Shown here: in pieces, positions 38,801 through 48,760 of the stretch
Numbering within the stretch: position 1 is the first letter of the stretch
Layout: every line of letters begins with the position of its first letter
NCBI GenBank assembly: GCA_032629725.1
Contig: JAFEVB010000008.1
Span: 248,001 to 312,000 of the forward strand
Length of the DNA: 64,000 bases
Origin: Gremmenia infestans
Lineage: Eukaryota > Ascomycota > Leotiomycetes > Helotiales > Hamatocanthoscyphaceae
Direction of reading: 5' to 3'
Translations under genes and position numbers: made by a program
Notes under the pieces: generated by a model
Seen by the model: only the letters and a program-made list of their open reading frames with translations
Told to the model about the DNA's origin: nothing
Database searches by the model: none

Positions 38801-39463
38801 AGAAAGGGTTAGGTAGGTATATTAATTAAAGATAGTATATCAAGGTCCCTAAGACTTAATTATATTATCCCATATATAAAGAATAGGGGCCTAGGTAACG
38901 GGGAGAGTTTAATTCTTATTAAGCAACCACACGCTAAGCGATTTAGGTTAATATATATAAAATAAGTAAAGCCTTTAAATAAATTATTAGAAAATTAATA
39001 AGTAATAAGAGAGTTTAATATTAAATATTAGATAAGCTATAATTCTTAATTAATTATTAAAATAAATACACTGTTTTAAAGCATGCTAGAAATAGTAATA
39101 CTATTATTAAGTAAAATAGAATCCGTTTATATAAAACCAGATAATATTTCTCTTAAGTAATAAATAAAATAATTAGCATATAACTCTAGACGCGATCCCT
39201 GCAACTATTAAATCTTATAATAAACTAATTAAACTAATATATAATAATCCTTTCACGTTTCTAACTCCTTTAGTAATACCTACAAGTTTAAGATAGACGA
39301 TTTTTGCAAGCTCGTGCAACTCGCAGATCTTGTAACTACTCTTTCCTTATTTTATATGTTTGTGACTAGGTGATTAGAGAGCTAGCGGGGCTATTCTAGT
39401 ATTAAACTAGGGATTAAGAGATAAACAGCATAGAACTGTCTTCACTGCCACTCTAAGTTCTAG
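35882..39463 (+). pseudogene. DUF3723-family protein relic
   Basis: One + strand frame runs about 1190 codons from about 35882 to a TAG at 39461. I found no frameshift; nearly all stops are TAA/TAG where Gln or Trp fits. The N-terminal part matches my memory of DUF3723: a VDLNLLKFYNTRELD opening, a RCDQDYDQNIIPASI segment, then YQIKAAKRFLLLDD followed by two TAG codons where the family has a Trp-Trp pair (WWxxxL). The glycine of the usual GRHRI motif is not visible. The long C-terminal part is polar and ends in a CLHCHSKF segment with a Cys-x2-Cys pair. The function of DUF3723 is unknown; the family is common in Starship elements. The nearby ferric reductase on the same strand fits that setting. 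The start is uncertain because ATG codons may have become ATA. Confidence 0.7.
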
Positions 39464-40381
39464 GGTTTATAACTAGTTAAGTGTTAATAAATAAATCTAG
39501 TAAAGGCAACGTTTTAGCATATAGGATCGCCGATAAAGAAGGCTAGTGGTCATTTGATAGTGGAGGTGGAGCCGGTGGACCATGAGCTGCTTGCTCTGAT
39601 TTTAAAGTAGGCATCTATTAACTTAATTCTATACCTAATACGCTTAATACTTCTAGTAGATCTAAGAAGTCTAATTTAGAACTATTACTAGTATAGCTAG
39701 GTCGACCCGAAACGTTGGTATTTTAGAGCGCTCTAGCCTCCGCGGCTGTTAAATAGTCCTTATTAGTCTTATAGAGAAGTAGAAGGTGCTAAATAAGAGT
39801 TAGCTTAAAGAACTAGAAGAACTAATTTCATATCTTTCTTACCTTAGTACTCTTAGGAAAATTCGGCCGTGTTTTATAAACACTTACTACATTTTTGTTA
39901 TATAGTTTTATAAAGACTGTAATATCAGCTTAGTAATCTTAAGCAAGACTAGAGGACTTGGAAAATATAGTGCGCATTATAGGATAACCATATTTTTTTC
40001 TCCTGCCTGCTAGAGTTAGAGCTCGGTTTATGATTAGAAATAGGCCTGAAAATAGACTATCGATGTAGTTAATAATAGAATTGAAAATAGGGATCTAAGA
40101 TTTATGTAAGCAGCGCTATATAAGAAGCACGCCTACTAATATTATATATATCTATAATTAGCTTGGGCATTTAATTCTCCCGTCTTAAAACTTGGAATTT
40201 AGAGCTCTATAATCTCTTACTTACCTTATCCCTATCCCCTGCCCTTACCCTTAAATCTCGAAAATCAGACCCCTACTAGTCTCCACCCTACCTTATTCTA
40301 AGCGCCTAGATTTATTTTTATTCTTATATACTAAAGTTAGATATTCTATAGCTGCTTATATCTATATTTAGTTTTATATCA
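39464..40381. other. Spacer between DUF3723 and ferric reductase relics
   Basis: The DUF3723 frame stays partly open to about 39610, so the gene may have ended later than 39463. The rest is RIP-degraded with no gene recognised; it should hold the promoter and 5' end of the ferric reductase. Confidence 0.4.
39548..39602 (+). other. Unmutated island inside RIP DNA
   Basis: About 55 bases keep two CA and eight TG dinucleotides, including three TGG triplets (gtggaggtggagccggtgg), while the flanks have almost none. In the frame of the DUF3723 relic it reads HLIVEVEPVDHELLALILK. It may have escaped RIP, or have been added later. Confidence 0.6.
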
Positions 40382-42238
40382 CTCTTCCCTTTAGCCCTTT
40401 TATTCCGTTTCTCCTGCTGCCCCTTTCTTACTAATATATTATACTTACCTATTATAGTATGGTTTGCGATCTTACTTATCACCTTTCCTATATTAGCTTT
40501 AAGCTATTAATGGCGGGGCTATATTTATTTGTATTATAGATTTTAGTTCTTACGCTATATCGCTTATCCTTTAATAATTCCAAGATACTATTAGTCAAGT
40601 GTAACGATTTTGCAAGCACTATTTCTTATTTCCTATTTAGGTATAAATAGAATAGTTATAAGCTTTTAAACTAGAACCCTATTAGAGGCTAGTAAAAGAT
40701 TAGGGCTGATATCTTCTATTAATATAATACCCCTATTCCTAGGCGGTGGATCGAATATGCTAGTTAACTATATACATATACCTTTTTATATTTACTACCT
40801 AATATATCACTGGGTAGGAAGAATTAGTATACTTCAAGGTCTTTTATATTCTCTTTTAGTTTTTATCTTTTATATAGAAAAGAAAGATTTTACTATCTTA
40901 GGTATTATAGTAAGTCTGATTATTTATTATATGTGAATATATCTAATAATATAGTCGATAATTATACTAGGTTGTATATCCATCTTATCTCTATACCTAA
41001 TACGATAATATATGTTTAAAACTTTTATATACCTACATTGCTTTCTTGCTCTAGCTAGCATATCTGCCCTATTTTAGCACCTTAGCTTGTTTGGATAGAC
41101 TTGGAAAATTGTCTTCTCTTCTCTATATATCTTTCTCTAGATGATTAGAGGAATATAAACAGTTTGCAGTCTTTGAACTAAAAGCTATAATATTACGATT
41201 AAAAAGTTCGATCGCACTAGATATATTACTAGGCAGTTATACTAGGAGATAGATGTTGTAGAGGTTAAAATCAAGCTAAAAACTTCTATATTAATTGAGC
41301 CTGGAAAATACGTATATCTTTGCATCTAGGACTTTTATTTTAGTGATAGAATTTAGTTATATCTATTTATAATTAGCTGGTAGGAGCTACCTTTAACTTA
41401 AACGCAATCCTTAACTATTCTCATATTGCTTTTATAGCCGGCTAATGGGCTTATAAGACGGTTGGTTAGCAAATCCGATATTAGAGGTATATCTTTTAAA
41501 GGACCCTATAGTTAAGATCTTTAATTAGGATGTTATTATAATGTTTTTCTTATTGCTAAAGGCATTGGCCTTGCTAGTATACTTTCCTATACAAAACAAT
41601 TAATCGAGTGGAAGTCCGATCCTATATAAAAGCGGCATATTATTACAAGAAAGCTAGACCTATATCTAAAGCTAGACGATAATATCTAAGAAGAATAGGC
41701 ATTATACTACTTAGAGGCTTTAAAAACTGCTAATGCTTTTATAAGGCGCCTGATATCTAAAAGCTTTCTACGTGCTCTATACTAACTTAGATAGCTTCCT
41801 GACCTGTTTATACAAATCTAGGTTTACCATCCCTTAAAGCAGATCTCCGAGCCACGACTATCTCTTAACAGAAGACGTTATTAGTATATATATAAAGCTA
41901 CAACGATTAAAACAATTAGCGGAGATATAAAGCATATTCTAGGTTCAGCAGGGCAAAGTATTATTATAGGCAAGTTTCCCTATATATTATTTATAATAAT
42001 ACTAATAGTATTAGCATGTGGCGTTTCTTCTTTTACTAGTGCAATAAGAGCTCTAACTCTTAAGAAAACATCTCGCAAAAACATAATTGAATTTGCTAAG
42101 ATAGAATATTAACCATTTAGTAATAACGAACCAGAAAAGAAAAAGGAATACTAAATAAAGCTTCTAAAACCAACTCCAACTATATTAAGCCGATCTCAAA
42201 ACATAATAGAAGAGATAGCTCCGGTTGCTTTTATCTAA
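40382..42238 (+). pseudogene. Ferric-reductase-like transmembrane oxidoreductase relic
   Basis: A single frame of about 618 codons ends at TAA 42236-42238. It follows the fungal FRE plan: N-terminal membrane helices; the ferric reductase core (IPLFLGGGSN, then YHWVGRISILQGLLYSLLV, where His residues of the haem-binding helices are expected and some now read Tyr); an FAD-binding region (IEPGKYVYLC); the NAD(P)-binding loop (AKGIGLASILSY); and the C-terminal CGVSSFTSAIRAL and IEY-stop-PF (IEYQPF expected). Such enzymes reduce extracellular Fe(III) at the plasma membrane using NADPH, FAD and haem. I found no indel; about 24 TAA/TAG or rare TGA stops and His-to-Tyr changes are all transitions. 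It lies 0.9 kb after the DUF3723 relic on the same strand. Ferric reductases are recurrent Starship cargo. The exact start is not determined. Confidence 0.85.
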
Positions 42239-42830
42239 CTAGAAGTCAAATAATATTTATTAAATTTATTTAATTATTTAAGTTTAATTATATTTAAATA
42301 AGTTTCTTATTTAGATTAAATAGAATTGCCAAACAAATTAGACTAGCTTTATTTATTATCTTCTAAAAATAAGATATTATATAACTAATATAATAAACTT
42401 CTACCCTATATAGTATACTAGGTACGTGCTTACCGAGGCCCCTTTCTAAGCGAGCCAAGCAAACTTCTATTTAAGCGAGCCCTCTTCAAGCGAATCCTTG
42501 TTTAAATAAGCTATAATGCCCTTATATCACTTTATTAAATCTAGAAGACAAGATCGGAGGATGCCGATTCAAGTAGCACCAAATCCCAACCCCGAGTTTT
42601 ACTAGTAGCAATTTATATAAATTTATTAAATATATCCTAGAGATTTCCTCTAGCTTAACGATCACTTTATAAAATTAACTCTAAAGATATACTATTAACT
42701 AAAGAACTATAGGTTTTATACGAGCATCTATTATAGCTATTAGTGCATTCTTTATTACTAAGTTTTTATAAGTAGAAATCATCCTATCCTTTATCTAAAA
42801 CTTATATAACTAGTCTTTACTAGAAAGATA
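42239..42830. other. Intergenic, partly unmutated
   Basis: Between 42420 and 42600 CA dinucleotides are commoner than elsewhere. A short + strand frame from an ATG near 42561 reads 15 codons. No gene recognised. Confidence 0.35.
42446..42500 (+). repeat. AAGCGA short repeats, possible transposon end
   Basis: The word AAGCGA occurs three times in 50 bp (starting about 42448, 42472 and 42488), twice as AAGCGAGCC. From memory, similar short direct repeats lie near the ends of some fungal Tc1/pogo-type elements. No transposase was identified beside them, so the assignment is tentative. Confidence 0.4.
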
Positions 42831-43107
42831 AGGATAATATACCGCTATATTCTCTTTACACTTCGCGCTATAAGCGTTAAGTTATTCGCATATCATCTTA
42901 AAGAAGCAGAGGAAGAATATACTATAGGAATAGTAGTTAATATAATAGAGAAAGTCGATAGAAGGGAAGTTAAAGATAAGAAAGATAATAAAGACTTTCT
43001 TTACTTGTTTAATTTAGAGCTATAGCCGGATGTGAATAAGGGGCTATATGCTGCAATTATATTATAGAAGGATATTAGATTTTTATTCCAATTACAATTT
43101 CCTTAAG
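42831..43107 (+). pseudogene. Short charged gene relic
   Basis: About 90 codons on the + strand with two TAG stops. The sequence is strongly charged (EKVDRREVKDKKDNKDFL) and reads like a surface helix. It follows the AAGCGA repeats and could be part of a transposon protein. No family recognised. Confidence 0.35.
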
Positions 43108-44656
43108 TTTATCTCTATAAACCAGTTTATTATATTATTTATTAATAATTCGTGATTTGAGGTTCTCTAAATATGCCTATATACTATCTTTGTATTCTAT
43201 AGTTTTCTATTTATAGAATTTATCCTAGTATGCTCTTCTATCCTTATCTAACTCCTTAGACTTCTTATTATTCTATATCTATTTTATATTTATATTATTT
43301 GAGATCTTTAATAGACGCTTAATCTTTAATCTTAGCTCCTTCTTATTTACTTTACGACTTTAGATAGCTGTATAGTATTATTGATTCTAACCATATAAGA
43401 CTTTAATTATATCCTTGAGAAACTTATTTTTCTTATGGAGCTTAATGTTTTTATAGTAAAGTTATTCGAAATATAAGGGGGCGGAAGAAAGAGACTTATT
43501 TTCTAACGATATAATTCTATACTATAGAGCTTAATTATATAGAGAGTTAGTTTTAGAGAGGTAGGCGTTAAATTATTTATAATAATCCCTCTATATTAAA
43601 TCTAGGACCCTAAGATAGAGTTCGGAGATTATAGATCTAAACACGCTTCTTCTTTAGATATAAGACTAGGCAAATACCTATGCAAATATCTAGATTATTC
43701 TTAGTAAAATATAATCATAGCAATATTAAACCGCCAAGTAATATATATTTATCAACTTTATAGTAGTACGCTAAGATATTTACTTTATAGTATTAATAAA
43801 CATAAGAAGGAAGGTAATAGTAAAGGGTTTTAAAGTAGGAAGTAGGAAGATTTTAACTACTTATAGAAAATCTACTTGGGAGTTAGAGGCTGCACCTGGA
43901 CTATTTAGGATAGAAAAACATTAAAAAGATATATACTCTAATCCTATCGCAAGTCTAGCTGGACTATAATACGATTTAAACTCCTGGAATTAGCACGGCA
44001 AAGAGTTAATTCCTTTATAGCGCCTAGGTTTATATTCTTCCGGAGCGATCATATATACGTATGCTCTGACTTGGCTGGCATATGCTTAGCGGACGTAATT
44101 AATAGTATAGTTTTAATATCTAAACTATAGGCTATAGCGATAATAAGCTAGGCAAGAAAGCTAATAGAGGATGGTTATAGACTAAGCTAACTTTAGATAA
44201 GTGATCTCTGCACTATAATTCGTGGCAGCTACTAGTCTAGTATACGGGATTAGAGCCTCTAACATGTTTCTATAAGATGCAGGAGAGGATGTTATAGTTT
44301 ATCTAGGTAAGCGATGATATCTGTTTAAAGTATATATGCCTAAGGTAACCTCTATTATAAGCTGGATTTGGGCCGAGGGTGCAACCTGTAGAGATCGGAC
44401 TATAGCATCTGTATGACTGCTAGAATATTGGCTATCTTGTATACTATATGCTAACTAGGTTGCTCTATATCTATAAAGAAGACCAGACCCCCGACTAGCG
44501 GCTTGTAATTCGGACTAATTCCGTGACTATTCCTATGCCTCTAGACTATAAACTTAGCTCGGGGTTTTTTAACTTTATTAAGGCGTGCATATCTACTAGT
44601 TGCAGCTTAGAGAACCTTAATAATATGCGTAAGTTGGGTTGTATTAGCATGTAAAG
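43108..44656. other. RIP-degraded DNA, no gene named
   Basis: A + strand frame between about 43820 and 44130 (RKSTWELEAAPGLFRIEKH) and others to about 44430 look partly coding. I considered a heterokaryon-incompatibility domain and could not support it. Confidence 0.3.
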
Positions 44657-44685
44657 CAATATAATATAATATAATATAATATAAT
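44657..44685. repeat. (TATAA)n microsatellite
   Basis: About six uninterrupted TATAA units. Confidence 0.9.
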
Positions 44686-44946
44686 ACGATATAGATTAAT
44701 CGGCGTGAATTTCCCTATCTATAATATTATATATCTGATATAGGAGATTAGTATATATTCTTGCGAGGAAGAGGCGGCAGCTCTAAAAATATTAGACCTT
44801 TAGTGCAGCATGTGTAGAATAGCTCTATTACTAGTTATTACTTGAATAAGGTTAAAGACTTAGATAGGCTTTTTTAGGTAGGTAGGCGCGTATAGCAGCG
44901 CGGGTATAGGAGGGCGATATTGCGAGTAGGGATATTAAGTTACCCT

Positions 44947-45131
44947 AGTTTAAAGCGGGGTAAGGTATCTAGATTATTATTAGTTACTAACTAGGCGGGT
45001 TGGTTTATTATTATATATTAGTATATATAGTTTACTTAAGTTTAAAGCGGGGTAAGATTTCTAGATTATTATTAGTTACCAACTAGGCAGGTTAGTTTAT
45101 TATTATATATTAGTATATACAGTTTACTTAT
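44947..45131 (+). repeat. Tandem duplication, 2 x 92 bp
   Basis: The block beginning 'agtttaaagcggggtaag' at 44947 is repeated from 45039. The copies differ at only a few sites, mostly C/T or G/A. The close match shows duplication either just before RIP or after it. Confidence 0.85.
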
Positions 45132-45257
45132 AAGGCGTAGAAGCCACCTACTTTAGTTTAGTTTAGACTGATTAAGACTAGCATTTTAAGGTTATTAGTC
45201 GCTGTATTATTATATTACTTCGTATGCTGGTTCCTCAAATCTAGATAGGTGCTTGTA

Positions 45258-45325
45258 GCACGAGTTTCGTGCATAAATTAGCTTATCTACAGGGTACTCC
45301 GTACCTTATTACGGTACTATATATA
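45258..45325. other. Hairpin and GTACTCCGTAC-type palindromes, possible LTR remnant
   Basis: GCACGA-GTT-TCGTGC (45258-45272) is a perfect 6-bp stem with a 3-base loop. About 20 bases on, 'gggtactccgtacc' and 'attacggtact' form further near-palindromes. From memory, GTACTCCGTAC-like words are common in LTRs of fungal retrotransposons. No LTR borders or primer-binding site were found. Confidence 0.4.
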
Positions 45326-45959
45326 TAGTATCTCCTATGAATGATATAGCCTGCTACTTCGTAATAGACTATACCCTCTCTGTAACTCTTAGGCTTTTCT
45401 AATATAGTTACGGTTTATTAAAGAAAATAAATAGTAAAATAAATTAGCGTTTATGATATGATTAATTTAGGGGAGTTAATATAGGTAGTATAATAGATTT
45501 GTAAATAAATAGCCCTAGCATCTATATAACCCGAGAGAAATATTTATACCTAAAACCAAATACTATATATAATATATAAGAGAGATACCTAACGCGATAA
45601 CTATTAATTCCCTGATGTATTTTTTTAGTAGTGCACTAGTAATACCTATAGTAGGGACTGCGGTACTTTTATTTTATCTTTAAGCCTATTAACCTGACTA
45701 CTAATGGTCCTTATATAGAATAACGTATCCTAAGACCTTTAAGACTTATTATCTATCTTCTATTTAAGCTTCTATATATCCGCTTCCTAGTTATACTATC
45801 TCTCCTTAATCTTCTATAGTATTTTCTTCTCCAATTTTTACTAGATCTCCTTATTAGTATAGATAATTATAGAACTTGAAATTTCTATTAGTAAATGCAT
45901 TTTAGAAAGGTAGTAAAACATACGCGTCTTCTACTATAGTTATTGCGGTGGAAAGATTC

Positions 45960-47560
45960 CTATCAGATATGCATTTATAATTCTCCGCCGAAAAACCTAG
46001 GCCTAGGTATTAAGGTATAAGCTCTAGTAATAATTATTATTAATAGGCTTGCAAGTACTTTTCTAGCTAGTAGAAAGGAATTTCTAGGCCGGATTCTATC
46101 TAACCTTTAAAATTCTCTAAGGATTTTATTAAGCTTTATAGGGGTTAGGGATACTTAAGGTGCTAAGCGGGCGCTATTATAGGTGCTATAAACTGTCCTA
46201 TAGGGGGAATTTAACTCTGCCTTTACACTTGCGCGGTTGGAACTAGGGGAGAGGATATTTAGTGTCCTGGAACTATTTCTAGCTAAGAAACCCTCTATAG
46301 TTGCTATTAGGATTAAGGCATAATTTATCCTATAGTATATAAGTGTGCTTATGGTTAGAATCCTTCCCTAGGTAGCTGAAGCCCTAATAGCAGATAGCCT
46401 GGCAGAGCTATAGGTTATCTATATTAAGGCGGGTCTATATATTACACTTAGGGGGTGTATAGCTTTAATATAGATTAATAATATATCTTTATTTAATCTG
46501 ATTGCTGGTTTAACTTTCGCCCTTCTAGGGAAGGTAAACACTTTCTATTACTTCTAGTAGGAGGGCCTACGTTCTACGTTCCAAACTTAGCTTCCCTCTA
46601 CTTAGGCGAGAACCGCGGGCGGGGGACTAGGAGCGCGTTAACCGCTTATTATATACCTCTAATTTGTCTTTACCACTCCTATAAATATAGATTACCAGCC
46701 GCCCTATGCTTCTAGAATTTATCCTATTAACTATATTCTAAAATAAATTAATATAAAGTTTGTTTTACTTTTAACCTTATTTCTATTAGTTACTAGGCTT
46801 GTCGAGGCTATAATATCTCCTATGGTATGCATATTAGCCCCTGCTATTACCCTCTAGCTAGGTTCTATTATATTAGTAAGGTATATAGCATATTATAGTG
46901 CCTAATAAGCGTGCTAACTCTGCTAGCCTCTAGCTATCCCCTGGTAAACGTTGTAAAGCTGTGCTTATATTTGCCGATTCTGATTTCTTCCCTCTGCGTG
47001 TTAATTTTAAACCTATAAGTTGTTTAGGGTCCTAAGAAGCTTAATTTATAGTTCCCCTAGAGGTTCTAAATAGGGAGGCATTTATTTTATAGTAAGTGAC
47101 TCTTTTTATGAGATATATACGTAAGTAATAATTTTTAGGCGATGTGCTAACTAATTATTACTATTATATACTTAAGCAATAATAAGTGGAGGTTTAAGGG
47201 ATTAAAATGCGTTAGATATTAGTTAATCTGGTGTGATTAGTTATATTATACTAGTTGTAACTATAACTATATTAGTCACGTCTATTAGACTATCTATAAC
47301 TATTACTAAAGCGCTGACTTTAATAATTATTTCCATATTAACCCTCCCTACTAATATAGTGAGTCTAGCATCTCTAACGACTTCTAATATAATAAGTGGA
47401 AACTCTGTAGCATATAAATCTATATTAATATTAATGTCTGCTTCTAATACTAATGCGGTCTCTATTATATTAGAAGCTTCTTCTAATATAGTAATTGGAA
47501 TAAACCTTATTCTAATAGTAATGCGATCTATTATAACGGCTTTAAGCTAGGCCTTGGCTA
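45960..47560 (-). pseudogene. Unidentified long minus-strand gene relic
   Basis: A single minus-strand frame runs about 530 codons from 47555 to about 45960. The first 104 codons are stop-free and read as an acidic beta-rich domain (NINIDLYATEFPLIILEVVR). The middle has many TAA/TAG. The end again has open runs of about 70 and 46 codons (TIEGFLARNSSRTLNILSPS; LDRIRPRNSFLLARKVLASL). The overlapping 105-codon + strand ORF at 47233-47550 is read as its shadow. Just downstream, 45900-45580 (-) in another frame reads as a glutamine-rich coiled coil once TAA/TAG are counted as former Gln, and may be the last part of the gene. No domain recognised. Confidence 0.4.
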
Positions 47561-48119
47561 ATATAATAGAAAGGCAGTTGAGCTAGCGCATTATAGAGAT
47601 AATTATAGCCCTGTATATATTAAGCTAGATATCTGTAAAGTGTAAATCTATGAAGTTTCTTTATAAGTTTTAGTTAATAGAGGAGTCTGCTTTTATATTT
47701 TAAAGTTTAGCTATATAATAGTGTTGAAGTTATTCCTCTTACCTGTTTAGAGCTCTATATTTGTAATTTAATATTACTATAGATATACTTTGCTGATTAA
47801 TTAAGGTTTGAATATTTGTATTGCTTAAATACTTGTATTACCTGTCCCTTTCCACTTACCTATCCCGACTAGTATATCTATACTCTAGCTGTGATTCTGG
47901 AATTAAACCCTTGTTCTATATAGTATTTATCTCTAGATAGGTTCGAGGGTCTCGGTTTTTCGCTTTAGGTGCTTGTATTTAATCTGAATTACTATAGTAT
48001 ATATCGCTATTATCTTTTATTATATAAGTATGTAAATTTGACTTTGCGTGAATAATAACTTCTATTAACCTTCGTATTAATATAATAGCAGCAAACTACT
48101 AACTAATCACCGACTATCC
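47561..48119. other. No gene recognised
   Basis: AT-rich, with several TATA-like tracts. Could contain divergent promoters for the flanking relics. Confidence 0.3.
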
Positions 48120-48760
48120 TATTTAGGAATTCGTGGACCTAACTTATCTTATATAAATACCTCTAGGCGGCGACTCTTAAATCTATCCTAAATACCGCCC
48201 ACCTTAAGCATTAACCCTAACCGAAGACTTATTATTTTAGTATGCTATTAGTCTTCTCTCTGCTACCCCTTCTATTAAGCGGCTTTTATATTACGAGAGG
48301 CAAAAGAATATGCAACTTATCTAGTAGATCTTAAAACTTATAAAGTAAGTGTAATATTTGCAAGCGAGCTTAAGGGCGCTGAAAGAGGATAATAATTATC
48401 TATGCCTTTTGCTTAATAGCTATATAAATGTATATTTATAGAATATAAGTCTCTATCTACCTAATACTTTTTATCTTTATCTAATATAACTTGTAGGAGA
48501 GCTCCACCGTTAAGGATTTAGGGGCTACTAATCTATGCCAGGCCTAATTACCAGTCGACTTGAGAGTTTCTAGATAAGGAATTAAATATAAAGCGGAAGG
48601 TTACTTAGGAGTAGGGAGGCTAATCCCTTATAATATTACAGCCTAGCTATCTACTAACCCTAAGCGTATATTCAGCCTTTTAACCCCTACTACTATAAAC
48701 TTTTAGATAGGCGGAGCAGCTGGCGGGCTAGGCTATAAGAAAATCGGCAGGGTGTAAACC
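48120..48760 (+). pseudogene. Possible coiled-coil protein relic
   Basis: A + strand frame of about 210 codons whose TAA/TAG stops fall at positions where glutamine would extend a heptad pattern (YERQKNMQLI, YLQASLRALKEDNNYL). Stop density is high (about one per 11 codons), so the support is the helical pattern only. Confidence 0.25.

Noticed and set aside
44160..44300. Possible heterokaryon-incompatibility (HET) domain
   Set aside because: A QLxISDLCTII phrase recalls the HET WIDxLCI motif, but the following residues do not match and no CWG-type motif was found upstream.
44657..45131. CRISPR-like array from repeats in this area
   Set aside because: A microsatellite and a two-copy duplication without regular repeat-spacer structure; eukaryotic context.
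47233..47550. 105-codon + strand ORF rich in Ile, Ser and Thr
   Set aside because: It is opposite a minus-strand frame that is also open and that continues well beyond it. The low-complexity hydrophobic composition fits a shadow frame.
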